DNA of 64,000 nt. Origin: Candidatus Peregrinibacteria bacterium CG10_big_fil_rev_8_21_14_0_10_55_24 (GTDB lineage: Bacteria > Patescibacteriota > Gracilibacteria > Peribacterales > Peribacteraceae). The notes beneath the pieces were generated by a model that did not search any database, was not told the DNA's origin, and saw only the letters and a list, made by a program, of their open reading frames with translations. Shown one piece after another: positions 26,930 through 37,376 of the stretch. The position numbers and the translations under genes are program-made. Numbering within the stretch: the first letter of the stretch is position 1; each line of letters opens with the position of its first letter. The stretch covers positions 124,001 through 188,000 of the forward strand of contig PFDV01000003.1 in NCBI GenBank assembly GCA_002772745.1, in the 5' to 3' direction.

Positions 26930-28615
26930 CTAGAGCCGTTCCATGAGTGCAGTGGCGTCAGGATGCTCTGGATCCAACGCAAGAGTGCGATTGAGGAGTT
27001 CGCGCGCCCGATTCAGGTTTCCCTGTGCAATCTCCAACCCTGCGAGGTTCGTGAGGGCATCGAGATCACGTGGGTCAAGCTCCACAGCGCGTTCCAAATG
27101 TTCTCGCGCCTGCTCCAGGTCCCCTTTCCGCCAGAAGAGGTATCCCAGATTGACGTGTGCGGGAGCGTACGCAGGATTGAGTGTAATGGCGTTGAGGTTG
27201 GCGGAGAGTGCAAGATCCTCTTCTCCCAGCGAAAGATGCACGAGTCCCACGTTGTAGTACGCGCGGTAGTTTGGCTTGAGCGCAATGGAACGAAGCAGGT
27301 GTTCCATGGCTTCCTCATGCTCTCCCTGTTCCCAGAGTTTCGCTCCCACCTTGTTCTGTGCAAGGTACGAGTAGTCGTAGAGCGCCACGACATTCCGGAA
27401 GAGCGAGAACGTGTCGTGCCACACAAGAGATTGCCGTGCACTGAGGAACCCGAATATTCCAAGAATTGCGACGATGCACGCGGTCAGCATTGAGCGCGCG
27501 AAGCCTCTGGTCCGGCGTAGAGCCCAGTCTGCCGTCAGAGCGAAGAGGAGAAAGACGCCGATACTGGGCAGGTACGCGTAGCGGTCCGATGCGAAGAAAA
27601 TGTCTCCCGCTTTGGCGTAGTTAGTGAAGCTGGGGGCGAGGAACAGGAGGAAGAATGCCGTGCTGAGCACGACAGTTTTCGTGTGCCGCAGTGAGAGCAG
27701 AACGAATACCCCGAATATTGAGAGAATCACGAGCGGGATCCAAAAATCTGGCGCAAGGATCGTGATCTCTTCCTGATAGGGGTAGATCACGGAGAGCTTG
27801 AGCGGCGCGAAGAGTTTCTGAAGGTAGAACACCGTGCTCTTCCCTGCCATGAGCACAGAGGACAGGAGCGGCGAATCTGCGAGCACCGATTGCTTGCCCA
27901 GTATAGCAACCAATCCAAGAATAAGTGCGAAAAATACATACGGAAGTTTCTCCGTACACACGCGTTTTTTTAGGGGACGACCCTGGTACCAATCGATAAT
28001 CACAAGGAAGACGGGCAAGAGCAGGACGGACACCTTGGAGAGCAGTGCCAGGAGGAACAGGAGCACGCTTGCGATGTACCACGCGCTACGTCCTGCTTGG
28101 CGATAGAGGAGATACGTGACGAGTGTTGCCAGGGCAAAGAACGACGAGAGTACATCTTTGCGCGCCGCGGCCCATACAACTGCTTCTGTATGAAGAGGAT
28201 GCAGCGCGAAGAGGAGCCCGCAGAGGAGACCCACGCGCCACCGTTTGGTGAGTATGGCGCCGATGGCAACAACAAGCAGCGCATTGAGTGTATGGAGAAT
28301 CAGATTGTGGAGGTGGTACACCAGGGGATGAAGCCCCCCAATCACATGATCGATTTGGTAACTCACGAACGTGAGCGGAATGTAGAGTTCAGGATCGAAG
28401 TGCGAAAAGACCCAGTGCACGCTTGCCGGAGTCAGCGTTTGCACGGCGGGATTTTCAAAAATGAGGATGTTGTCGTCAAAGTGTACGAACTCATTCCCGA
28501 GCGATCGACCGTACACGGTCACAGTGAGAACGAAGAATAGCACGATGCCCGTAACGAGCATCCGACGGCTTAGTACAGCCAGCGTAAGGGCGCTTTGGTC
28601 TTCCATCTGTGCCAT
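26930..28615 (-). CDS. Multi-TM TPR protein, paralog of the adjacent gene
   Basis: HFDPELYIPLTFVSYQIDHVIGGLHPLVYHLHNLILHTLNAL matches neighbour YDPELYIPLTFISYQVDYLIGGLHPWIFHATNVLLHALNAL. Confidence 0.82.
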   Translation of the reverse strand: MAQMEDQSALTLAVLSRRMLVTGIVLFFVLTVTVYGRSLGNEFVHFDDNILIFENPAVQTLTPASVHWVFSHFDPELYIPLTFVSYQIDHVIGGLHPLVYHLHNLILHTLNALLVVAIGAILTKRWRVGLLCGLLFALHPLHTEAVVWAAARKDVLSSFFALATLVTYLLYRQAGRSAWYIASVLLFLLALLSKVSVLLLPVFLVIIDWYQGRPLKKRVCTEKLPYVFFALILGLVAILGKQSVLADSPLLSSVLMAGKSTVFYLQKLFAPLKLSVIYPYQEEITILAPDFWIPLVILSIFGVFVLLSLRHTKTVVLSTAFFLLFLAPSFTNYAKAGDIFFASDRYAYLPSIGVFLLFALTADWALRRTRGFARSMLTACIVAILGIFGFLSARQSLVWHDTFSLFRNVVALYDYSYLAQNKVGAKLWEQGEHEEAMEHLLRSIALKPNYRAYYNVGLVHLSLGEEDLALSANLNAITLNPAYAPAHVNLGYLFWRKGDLEQAREHLERAVELDPRDLDALTNLAGLEIAQGNLNRARELLNRTLALDPEHPDATALMERL

Positions 28616-28640
28616 CGTATCCCAAAGAGGATTGATGTGC

Positions 28641-28702
28641 TGGGATTCGGGTTTGGGTTGGGGTTGGGCCGGATCGAACCCCAGCCCGAACCCCAACCCC
28701 CT
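28641..28702. repeat. G-rich palindromic repeat (second copy)
   Basis: ggattcgggtttgggttggggttgggccggatcgaaccccagcccgaaccccaaccccc. Confidence 0.65.
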
Positions 28703-28924
28703 TGTGCACAAAATGTCTGCAAATTCTGTAACAGAATGGTGCCTTCAATCGTATTGAGAGGTGCACATGTCTCGCGATACGCGCAACGTCGGCCTCGCCT
28801 TCTTGGTCTCCTTCCTGATCGTCGTTTCGGCGGCCCATGTGCCGTATCTGTTTCTCTAGGTGCGTTTTCACGTCATGGTGTTCGTTTCGCGCATTCCGCA
28901 GGATTTTGTGGTACAATATTTGGT

Positions 28925-29755
28925 ATGGAAGCAATTTTTGAGCGCATGCAACGTCTCTTCAATGAAGCCTGGTCTCAGGCGTACGAGAAGATGATGGCGA
29001 TACTTCCCCAGGCACTCCTCGCCATTCTCATTGTGATCGGTGGTTGGATTATTGCCTCGCTCATCTATGCTCTGTGCGTGCGGGTTCTGGCATTCTTTGC
29101 AATCGACAAGCTGGTGGCCAAAACTCCGCTCGATCGCATGCTCAAGGGAATGGGGGTCGACAAGAGTGCGTCGGAGATTTTGGCGCTCCTCTTCTTCTGG
29201 CTCACCATTCTCGTCACGTTAGTCTTCGCTTCCGAGATTCTCCATCTCGAGCAACTCTCTCACGCGTTGGAGACTGTTACGCGCTATATCCCGCAGGTGA
29301 TCGCGGCGTTCCTCATCATCGTTTTCGGTATGCTCCTTGCGCGGTTCTTGCAGACGGTCGTCACGCAGTCATTCTCGCGCACAGGATTCGGTTACGAACG
29401 GTCCGTAGGTAAAGGGGTGCAAACCATTGTCCTCGTCTTCGTCTTCTTGGCCGCAGTCGACCAACTGGGGTTTGATCTATCGTTCGTGACAACGAACATG
29501 CTCATTTTCATTGCTGCAATTCTTCTCATCGTTGGGGTAAGCGTTGTCCTTGGGGCGCGCGCCATTCTCGAGAACGCTGTTGCCTGCCAGCAACTCAAGC
29601 GCCAGATTTCTGTGGGGCAGCGCGTTGCGATTGCAGAGCAAACCGGCCGCGTGAAAGGGTTTCTCTTTGGCGGCGTTGTGCTGGAGACGGCACAAGGTGA
29701 GACGGTGATTCCGGCAACAACATTCTTCAAACACACCTACACAATCCTGTCGTAA
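28925..29755 (+). CDS. MscS-like mechanosensitive channel family protein
   Basis: Multiple TM helices, ARAILENAVACQQLKRQISVGQRVAIAEQTGRVKGF. Confidence 0.7.
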   Translation: MEAIFERMQRLFNEAWSQAYEKMMAILPQALLAILIVIGGWIIASLIYALCVRVLAFFAIDKLVAKTPLDRMLKGMGVDKSASEILALLFFWLTILVTLVFASEILHLEQLSHALETVTRYIPQVIAAFLIIVFGMLLARFLQTVVTQSFSRTGFGYERSVGKGVQTIVLVFVFLAAVDQLGFDLSFVTTNMLIFIAAILLIVGVSVVLGARAILENAVACQQLKRQISVGQRVAIAEQTGRVKGFLFGGVVLETAQGETVIPATTFFKHTYTILS

Positions 29756-29758
29756 TCT

Positions 29759-30526
29759 ATGGGCAACAATGTAGAACGCCATCCCATTCTGGTTTCCATT
29801 CCCCATGCTTCCTCCACGATTCCGGAGGAGGTAAAAGACTGCGTAGCTCTTACGTCTCAGGAGCTTTTGGGTTACACCGATCTCTACACCGATCAAATTT
29901 TTCTCGTTCCCGGGACATCTGCGGTGCAGAGCCCTGTCTCCCGCGTGATCGTCGATGTCAACCGTGCGCCCGATGATATCTCCAAAGAGTACGAGCTTGC
30001 CGCGGAGGGCGTGACGGTCCACACGACCTGGGACGGCAAAAAAGTCTACACCAAAGATCCAACACAGGATCAGATCGACACGCTCATCCGTAAGTACCAC
30101 GATCCGTACCACGAAAAGATCGACGAACTTATCCCCCAGGCAAAGTTCCTCATTGATGGACACTCCTTTCTCCCCGTAGGACCAAAGTTGCGTGGCGACA
30201 GTGGCAAAGAACGGCCGGATATCAACTTGGGGAACGTGAACTACTCCTCCTGCTCACGGAAACAGACGTTGTTCTTTCGCGACTTCTTCACGGATCGCGG
30301 ATATTCAGTGGCCATCAATTTTCCCTATGTGGGGAAATACATTCTTGGTCACCACTGTCACCGACGCAGAATTCCCCCCTTTCTTGTGCCAGGTATTCAG
30401 ATCGAGATCAATCAGGGGCTCTACGTTAAAGCCAATTCCTTCGATCCCATTCCCGCGCGTGTAGAGGAGTTCCACGAGATTATAAAAAAACTCATTGCGC
30501 AGTTCGTGGAAACCTTCCGGGCATAG
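29759..30526 (+). CDS. N-formylglutamate amidohydrolase family protein
   Basis: ILVSIPHASSTIPEE, YTDLYTD, RVIVDVNRAPDD, IDGHSF, PGIQIEINQ. Confidence 0.82.
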   Translation: MGNNVERHPILVSIPHASSTIPEEVKDCVALTSQELLGYTDLYTDQIFLVPGTSAVQSPVSRVIVDVNRAPDDISKEYELAAEGVTVHTTWDGKKVYTKDPTQDQIDTLIRKYHDPYHEKIDELIPQAKFLIDGHSFLPVGPKLRGDSGKERPDINLGNVNYSSCSRKQTLFFRDFFTDRGYSVAINFPYVGKYILGHHCHRRRIPPFLVPGIQIEINQGLYVKANSFDPIPARVEEFHEIIKKLIAQFVETFRA

Positions 30527-30616
30527 GCAAGGAACACAGGCGAAGAGTACATGGATTCCCCCTCGGGCCCCCTCTTCCAGGTGGCTCTGTAGCCCAAAAT
30601 CTGCTATCATATCCTG

Positions 30617-31489
30617 ATGCTTAAGGTTGAGGTTATCGTGGAACGGCCAGGTGTGATTCTCGCCATGCTCTGCGCAATTGCAGGGCTCTTTTTCGGAGTG
30701 CAGATGCTTGTGAATACTGCGGTGCACACCGCACTCAGTGCGAACGCGACGGGGGGACAGATCACGCAGGACCGCCTGCGAGAAAACGAAGAAGAAATTC
30801 GCCGACAGCGCATTGAGCAGGCGGTACTCAATAAGCGCGAAGAAATTCTACGCTACCAACTCCTCCTTCTGGAGCGCAGGGCCGATCAGGAAGGCGGCGT
30901 ATGGTCTCAAGAGGAACAGGAGGAATGGGAGCGCGTCCACGCGGATTTCTTGGCGTTGCTTCAGGATCGTCAGGCGGCCGAAGAACGCATTCGCGCGGCG
31001 CTCTACGAAATCTGGGAATCCCAGGGGGCCCTGATGCAGGCAGGGAGGACAACAAGCGCATCACTTGCCGCACTCTCGTGGCCTGTGGATCCCAAAGAGG
31101 GGCTTTCTGCGACCTACCTTGATCCCACGTACGAGGAGACATTTGGCCTTCCTCACTGGGGTATTGATATTCCCGTGGAGCAGCGTTCCATCATCCGTGC
31201 GGCAGCCGATGGTGTTGTGGAAACCGTTGCGGACAATGGCATGGGATTTAGCTACATTGTCCTGCGTCACGAAGGTGGTGCCACACTCTACGGACACGTG
31301 AGCGGATTTTTGGTGCACGAAGGAGATCAAGTACGCGAAGGATCGGGCATTGCGATCTCTGGCGGCATGCCGGGCACACCCGGTGCCGGGCCGCTCTCCA
31401 CGGGGCCGCACCTGCACTTTGAGGTCTTTGAGGATGGCACGCATGTTGATCCTCTGGGGTATTTGCCAGAAGGAATACTCGAAAAGTAA
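30617..31489 (+). CDS. M23 family metallopeptidase with coiled coil (EnvC/NlpD-like)
   Basis: HWGIDIPVEQRSIIRAAADGVV ... HEGGATLYGHVS ... TGPHLHFEV. Confidence 0.88.
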   Translation: MLKVEVIVERPGVILAMLCAIAGLFFGVQMLVNTAVHTALSANATGGQITQDRLRENEEEIRRQRIEQAVLNKREEILRYQLLLLERRADQEGGVWSQEEQEEWERVHADFLALLQDRQAAEERIRAALYEIWESQGALMQAGRTTSASLAALSWPVDPKEGLSATYLDPTYEETFGLPHWGIDIPVEQRSIIRAAADGVVETVADNGMGFSYIVLRHEGGATLYGHVSGFLVHEGDQVREGSGIAISGGMPGTPGAGPLSTGPHLHFEVFEDGTHVDPLGYLPEGILEK

Positions 31490-31825
31490 AAGAATCTCAT
31501 GCTCGGTGCGCAGCAATCTCGTCTGCTATAGCTCAACCAATATCATTCGTTACACAGAAACAATTTCTTTCCCGGTGCCTCCACTGCAGCATACGTTTCG
31601 GCGCTCGCCGTTCTTTTTGTGGCCAAAAAGAACCAAAAAGCCTCTGTCCGCTGCAGACTCGCGCAAAGCCATCTTTCTTTCGTACAAACCTGTGCGCGCT
31701 CTCAGCCAAGATTGCTTCGCAACTTGGCATTCGAGCGCTAACAGCGAGCGTACCGATGTTCTGCTTTGCGCTCAGGCATATGCAGCGGACAAGAACTGTT
31801 TGTAACCAATGACATTGGTTTAGCT

Positions 31826-32926
31826 CTATGTTGGCAGCACTCGCTCTTGTTGCAGCGCATATGCATCCGTCATCCCGGAAACATAGTCCTTTATGGCTTC
31901 CTCTAGGGCTCCGCCCGTTTTTTTCTGGAGGGCGAGCACCTTGGGATTCGGTTGCGTGTGATAGGCATGACAGAGTGTTGAGATGCACTCTACGCCCCTG
32001 CGGTTGCGTTCTAGGATGCGCGGATGCGCGTACATTCGTTCCTGGAGAAAGTCGCGCAGGGTATCGAGTGCGAGACGCATGCTCTTTGAGAAACGGATGA
32101 GGGGGACGTCTGTGTGGAGGACGGTATCAAGTGTGGTACTACACTGTGACGTGAGCTCCTCTTCTGTAGCTCGGTAGAGATCGCAGACGAGCAGGTGGAT
32201 GAGTGCCCCGCGCAGCGATGTGCCCCGCGCACTGCGCTGACGATCGGCATCGAGGGCCAGAGGTATCGCGAGGAGCTTCTCTTCTGGGAAGAGTTCTGCG
32301 CGCACACCATCCTCGCAATCGTGACCGGTGTAGGCGATTTCGTCCGCAATGTTCACGACCTGCGCTTCCAGCGTTGGGCTGTGCATACTAGGACTCGGGG
32401 GTATGTCGTACGGTGTCGTATGCTTGAGAAGACCATCCAAGATCTCGCGATTTAAGTTGAGCCCTGGGTAGAGCGCTGAATGTTCTTCTAAGAGCGTCAC
32501 GATGCGATGGGATTGCTCGTTGTGCTCAAAGTGGAGCCCAAAACGCTCCATCCATCCATTAAGCGCCGCTTCGCCCGCATGTCCGAAGGGCGGATGTCCC
32601 AAATCGTGGGCGAGTGCGATGCATTCCGTGAGATCCTCGTTGAGCCCTAAAGCCCGTGCGATATCCCGGCTGATCTGCGCAACCTCCATCGTGTGGGTCA
32701 GTCGCGTACGCACATGGTCGCCGGACCCCTCCACGAAGACCTGCGTTTTCCCCTTTAAGCGCCGGAACGCCTGCGTATGAATGATACGATCGCGATCACG
32801 CTGGAAAGGAAAGCGCGTCTCGTCTTGAGGTTCTCCGTGCTCGCGTCCTAGCACACCATCGTGAGGCACCGCATAGGGGGCAAGGAGTGCGTTGGCCTTC
32901 TGGAGACGGTCGGAGAGCGAGAGCAT
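31826..32926 (-). CDS. Deoxyguanosinetriphosphate triphosphohydrolase-like HD protein
   Basis: DRDRIIHTQAFRRLKGKTQVF, TRLTHTMEVAQISRDIAR, LAHDLGHPPFGHAGE. Confidence 0.92.
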   Translation of the reverse strand: MLSLSDRLQKANALLAPYAVPHDGVLGREHGEPQDETRFPFQRDRDRIIHTQAFRRLKGKTQVFVEGSGDHVRTRLTHTMEVAQISRDIARALGLNEDLTECIALAHDLGHPPFGHAGEAALNGWMERFGLHFEHNEQSHRIVTLLEEHSALYPGLNLNREILDGLLKHTTPYDIPPSPSMHSPTLEAQVVNIADEIAYTGHDCEDGVRAELFPEEKLLAIPLALDADRQRSARGTSLRGALIHLLVCDLYRATEEELTSQCSTTLDTVLHTDVPLIRFSKSMRLALDTLRDFLQERMYAHPRILERNRRGVECISTLCHAYHTQPNPKVLALQKKTGGALEEAIKDYVSGMTDAYALQQERVLPT

Positions 32927-33007
32927 GGCGGCACACCATTTTAGAATGTTTTTGCGTTGACGCATACCTTGCGAGGACTCAGTAGCCAACCTTACTACTA
33001 TTTCATT

Positions 33008-33331
33008 ATGAAAAGAGAACCCTGTTATTCATTTGAAAATGTGTTCATGGAGGCCAGAAAGGTCCACGATATTGAGCAATGGGTCCGCGGCAACCTTTCG
33101 CACAACTGTGCCAAAACCATCCTTGAGTATTGCAGAGTTCTCTTCAGGCGCGGTGATCATGTTCTTGCTCGGCAGATCGCACAATCGCAGGCAGTGAAGA
33201 AGCTCGTTGTCCCCGGATCAAGGCAGCTCGATGACAGGACCTACGTGAGTGCGGAAATCCCCGAGGGATGTGTGGGACGTGGGGATTACAAGAGATTCCT
33301 CGCAGAATTGGGGATAGGAGAAATTGACTGA
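33008..33331 (+). CDS. Hypothetical protein
   Basis: MKREPCYSFENVFMEARKVHDIEQWVRGNLSHNC... Confidence 0.55.
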   Translation: MKREPCYSFENVFMEARKVHDIEQWVRGNLSHNCAKTILEYCRVLFRRGDHVLARQIAQSQAVKKLVVPGSRQLDDRTYVSAEIPEGCVGRGDYKRFLAELGIGEID

Positions 33332-33613
33332 ATGGATGTCATTCCCACGTCCACCCGACTCCGCTGTGCTTCGCCGGGCAGGAACGACCCGCCTTCGCCA
33401 ACGCTACGGCGGGCGAGAACTGGAAGTAATTTCATGCTCGTACGCATTTTGTCTTTACCCACGTCCAAACGACCGTCGAGCAGGGGCGCTTGTCTCCTGG
33501 CGTTCCAGGTGGGTGGCCGCATCCGCGGACCGCAATCCGCAGAGATTTGGCCTCCCTTGACGAGCGTTGAGGAGAAACGACTGCTCTAACGCGTCGTTGA
33601 GACAAGAGAAATG

Positions 33614-34291
33614 CTACCGCTCTGCAATGGCACATGCGAGTACATTGGCGAAACCTGACTTGACCGCAGAGCGATCCCCACCCCGGTACGTCCAGTACTG
33701 GTTGTGCTGACAGCATGTGCACTCCGCTTGCCGTTCCAGGTGCTGTGGTTTAACCCCCAGCGCAAGGATCTGATGATCCGCTGCGGATCGCAGGTCAACG
33801 TGTCTCCCGTGGAAGTATACGGGGTCCATGGCGGGGAGTTCGGCAATGGGATCGGTGAATTCTGCGCAATGCGTACAGAGTGACGGCCCGGCAGCCATCA
33901 GGACTTCCTGCGGCGTGATACCCCATTCCTTGTGCAGCTGAGCGAAGAAAGCAGGTATGGCGCCGGCGATCAGTCCGCGCCACCCTACATGGAGCACGCC
34001 GATGACACCGCGCATGGGGGCGTACGCAACAAAAGATTGGCAGTCGGCTGTGCGCACGGTGAGCACGAGATTGCACTGATTCGTGATCACACCATCGGCC
34101 TGCTGCGTACGGGCAATGGGTCCCTCTACTCGGATGGTTGTGTTGCCATGCACCTGCTCCAGCCCGGCAATGTTCTCCATGCTCATACGATCGGCAATCA
34201 TCCGATCATTCTGAATGGCATCCGCTTTCACAAAGAGTGCGGTCGTCAATTCGGGGAACGCACGGAAGAGACGAAACGGCTGTGCAATCAT
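33614..34291 (-). CDS. Laccase-domain (YfiH/polyphenol oxidase family) protein
   Basis: EQVHGN, ADGVITNQCNLVLTVRTADCQSF, GVLHVGWRGLIAG. Confidence 0.88.
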   Translation of the reverse strand: MIAQPFRLFRAFPELTTALFVKADAIQNDRMIADRMSMENIAGLEQVHGNTTIRVEGPIARTQQADGVITNQCNLVLTVRTADCQSFVAYAPMRGVIGVLHVGWRGLIAGAIPAFFAQLHKEWGITPQEVLMAAGPSLCTHCAEFTDPIAELPAMDPVYFHGRHVDLRSAADHQILALGVKPQHLERQAECTCCQHNQYWTYRGGDRSAVKSGFANVLACAIAER

Positions 34292-35073
34292 GCACCGAGT
34301 GTACGCAGAAGCCCGGGGATCCTCTCGATGACATCATGCGCGGTGAAGGCGTACCCTTTCTCTGGGAAGAGTTCCTCAGCGGCACGCTTGATGGTACGCG
34401 ACGAAAGCACACTCGCCTCAAATGGTGTGAGATGCAACGCGATGAGTCCTGCAATCATGCCGGCGAGCGCATCGCCGGTTCCGCCGACGGTCAGGCCTGC
34501 GTTGCCGCCAGCAACATCTTCATGCTGCCCTGCAGGAGAGACAATGTGATCGGTTTGTCCTTTGAGGAGTATCACCGCCCCGAATTGCTCCGCCTGTTGA
34601 GCAATCTGCTTGGGCAGAAGTTCCATGCGTTCCAATTCTCCCAGGTGCGGTGTGAGCACGCTCGCCTTACCCCTGAGGAGTGAGAGCGTTTTTGGTTGTA
34701 ATGCAGTGGCATCCAACACCAGCGTGCAACTGGCACCTTCGATGATTTCCATCAGTGCTCGCACACTTTCCTCGTTCCCGTGGTCGATGCCTGGCCCAAG
34801 GACTGCGCAATCCATGGTGGCGAGGAGCTCGAGGATCGGCTCCACGTCATGTCGGCCCAAATTTTCCCCTGCAAATGGGTGAACTTGTACATTCAACGAT
34901 GCGTTCTTGGCTGCATCCTCGTGGCACGCAGGCAATGCGAGGTAGAGAAGATCCACCCCTGTCGCCTCTGCGGCGAGCGCGGAAAAAATCGGAGCGCCGT
35001 GCATCGTGCGCGATCCACCGACGATGGCCACCTTCCCGTTTTCTCCTTTGTGCGAATCTGTGGAACGTTGCAT
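34288..35073 (-). CDS. nnrD: ADP/ATP-dependent NAD(P)H-hydrate dehydratase
   Basis: KVAIVGGSRTMHGAPIFSALAA, AVLGPGI, LTPHLGELERM, NAGLTVGGTGDALAGMIAGLIA. Confidence 0.87.
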   Translation of the reverse strand: MQRSTDSHKGENGKVAIVGGSRTMHGAPIFSALAAEATGVDLLYLALPACHEDAAKNASLNVQVHPFAGENLGRHDVEPILELLATMDCAVLGPGIDHGNEESVRALMEIIEGASCTLVLDATALQPKTLSLLRGKASVLTPHLGELERMELLPKQIAQQAEQFGAVILLKGQTDHIVSPAGQHEDVAGGNAGLTVGGTGDALAGMIAGLIALHLTPFEASVLSSRTIKRAAEELFPEKGYAFTAHDVIERIPGLLRTLGA

Positions 35074-35094
35074 GTATATATCATACCTCCTTTC

Positions 35095-36231
35095 CTACTT
35101 TCCTACGAGTTGGGGATAACAGGAACCATGGTGTTTGTATATCTCCGCGACAACATCTGCTACTTGTCTGCGAAACCGTGAGGAGGAGAATCGCTGCGCG
35201 TGTGCACGAATGACCCTTGGATCGAAAGTGTGCTGCGTAAAGACCCTCATGGCCTCGTAGAGCGCTTCTACTGTTTGCTCGTGAAAGAAGATACCAGTTT
35301 TCTCTGCTTCTACAGTATCAAGCGCACCACCCCTCGCGTATGCGATCACCGGAGTGCCGCAGGCCTGAGCCTCCAAGGGCACGATGCCCGCATCCTCATG
35401 TTGAGGGAGGAAGAGAGCACGGGATTCGGAGTAGAGCGCAGGAAGATCTTCTTCGGGGACATAGCCCAGGAACTCCACGGTGGGTCCTGCCATTTGCTTC
35501 AGTCGCGCCTCTTCGGGGCCCGTGCCGGCAATACGCAGCGAAACGTTATGCGTGTTTGCACAGGCAATGAGAAGATCAAAACGTTTGTAGGGGACCAACC
35601 GTCCAATGGCGAGGTATGGTGCGGCATTGCCACGTGCGTCGCTGCTTAAGGGAAATTGGAAAAACCGGTCCTGCACAGGCGGGTAAATCACCGTACTCTC
35701 GCGACCGTACACGGAACGGATTCGATTCTGTGTCTCGGTAGAATTGGCCAGGAAGCAGTCCACGCGTTTCTCCGTAGTCAGATCCCAGCGTCGTAGTGAT
35801 GTGAGCGCACGCTTCAGGCGGCGATGAAGGATACGAGGGAAACGCGAACGCCGCAGGTACTCATTCTCCATCTCCCAGGCATAACGCATGGGAGTGTGGC
35901 AATAACAGACATGTACGGCGGTACTGGGTGGGATAATGCCTTTTCCCACGGCATGCGATGAACTCAAGATGATGTCGTATGCGGAAAGATCAATTCCCTC
36001 CAGTGCTCGTGGCATCCACGGAAGCAGCAAACGGTGGCGTTTGCCAAGCAGGCGGTACCACCGTTGCAGCTTCGTGACGCGAATGTCTGCATGGTCGAGC
36101 GGACCCAATGCTCCAATATTTGCTACGGTGGTGAAGATCGGCGCATCGGGCCACAGTTCGTGGAATTCCGCAATCACATGCTCAGCTCCGGCATAAATAG
36201 GGAGCCAGTCGGCGACAAGGGCAATGCGCAC
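35095..36231 (-). CDS. Glycosyltransferase (GT4-like)
   Basis: (GTG)[64 protein letters not shown]. Confidence 0.9.
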   Translation of the reverse strand: MRIALVADWLPIYAGAEHVIAEFHELWPDAPIFTTVANIGALGPLDHADIRVTKLQRWYRLLGKRHRLLLPWMPRALEGIDLSAYDIILSSSHAVGKGIIPPSTAVHVCYCHTPMRYAWEMENEYLRRSRFPRILHRRLKRALTSLRRWDLTTEKRVDCFLANSTETQNRIRSVYGRESTVIYPPVQDRFFQFPLSSDARGNAAPYLAIGRLVPYKRFDLLIACANTHNVSLRIAGTGPEEARLKQMAGPTVEFLGYVPEEDLPALYSESRALFLPQHEDAGIVPLEAQACGTPVIAYARGGALDTVEAEKTGIFFHEQTVEALYEAMRVFTQHTFDPRVIRAHAQRFSSSRFRRQVADVVAEIYKHHGSCYPQLVGK

Positions 36232-36272
36232 GGAGGCAGTATGCAGGAAGAAGAGAGGATGCTCTAGTGCGG

Positions 36273-36352
36273 GGTTTGGCAGGTCAGGAGAATCAGGGGG
36301 TTTGTACAACTGTCCTGACCTGACGAAACCTCCCAAAACCTCCCAAGCCTCT
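36273..36352. repeat. GGTTTGG/GGTCAGGA palindromic intergenic repeat
   Basis: ggggtttggcaggtcaggagaatcagggggtttgtacaactgtcctgacctgacgaaacctcccaaaacctccc; related to 6046-6095. Confidence 0.55.
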
Positions 36353-36369
36353 TACGCTATCATGTCCCC

Positions 36370-37290
36370 ATGTCCCTGCGACCTGCCCGGCGTTTGCCGC
36401 GCCGTTTCAACAGGCCTGTCACACGCGAGACCAAACTCCTGGTTAAGCGCCGAAACCGTACAACGCGACGGGTCACGGATCGCGTGCGCAAGATCCAGCG
36501 CAGAGGAGGACGGTTGCTGATTGCCGTGCGCAAGTCGTTCATGCAGTGGTTGATTCTCGTTGGTGTGGGACTCGTACTTCTCATGGGTGGGCTCTTCGCA
36601 TTTTCCCCTATTGTGCGGATTCGAGAAATTCGCGTGGTACGCACGAATGCGCGTTTGGATATCGAGGAAGTGCAACACATACTTGCTCCTCTCTTCGGCA
36701 GGCATCTCTTTTTTCTCCCTGAGTACGAAGTGACGAATCTGCTGAAGGATGCGTTATCGGATCTGCAGGAAGTGGAGGTATCCAAGAGGTATCCGTCTCT
36801 TCTGCATGTGCGCATTGCCTTGGACCCCATCGTCGCGCGCTTGCGTATTCTTAGTCCGGAAGATGCTGCCGATCCTCAGGATTACACGGGATCCGGAGCC
36901 GGAATTGATTTCCTCACAGAGCGAGGTATCTACATTGTGGCTCCTATGTTGGAAGTTCCCGTCGAAATTCCAACAATCAATCTGGTGGACTGGGGCGTAC
37001 GGCCGGAGCCTGGCACCGAACTTCTCATCCCGGAGTTTCTCGATCGCATCGCGCAGACGGAACGAGCACTCCTCCAGCAATTCGGTCATCACGTGCAGGC
37101 GACGACCGTGTATCTGCGTGCACAGGAGTATCACCTGCAGATCGACCAGGGCAGAGAACTCTGGTTCGACACCGCGAGCACCATGGATAAGCAACTCCTT
37201 CGCTATCGTACATTTCTGCGCAATGTGCCTCTCGATTCCGTGCAGACATATGTCGATCTTAGGCTCACGGATCGCGTGATATACAAGTAG
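36370..37290 (+). CDS. FtsQ/DivIB-like POTRA domain protein
   Basis: Basic N-terminus, one TM, FSPIVRIREIRVVRTNARLDIEEVQHIL...VSKRYPSLLHVRI. Confidence 0.72.
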   Translation: MSLRPARRLPRRFNRPVTRETKLLVKRRNRTTRRVTDRVRKIQRRGGRLLIAVRKSFMQWLILVGVGLVLLMGGLFAFSPIVRIREIRVVRTNARLDIEEVQHILAPLFGRHLFFLPEYEVTNLLKDALSDLQEVEVSKRYPSLLHVRIALDPIVARLRILSPEDAADPQDYTGSGAGIDFLTERGIYIVAPMLEVPVEIPTINLVDWGVRPEPGTELLIPEFLDRIAQTERALLQQFGHHVQATTVYLRAQEYHLQIDQGRELWFDTASTMDKQLLRYRTFLRNVPLDSVQTYVDLRLTDRVIYK

Positions 37291-37376
37291 AAGTGCTTGA
37301 CCGCGGGGTCGTGCATTCCCTGTAAAATGGTTGACCAGCCTTTCCCTTTGGGGGGGTTCTGCGTATCCTGCATGGG

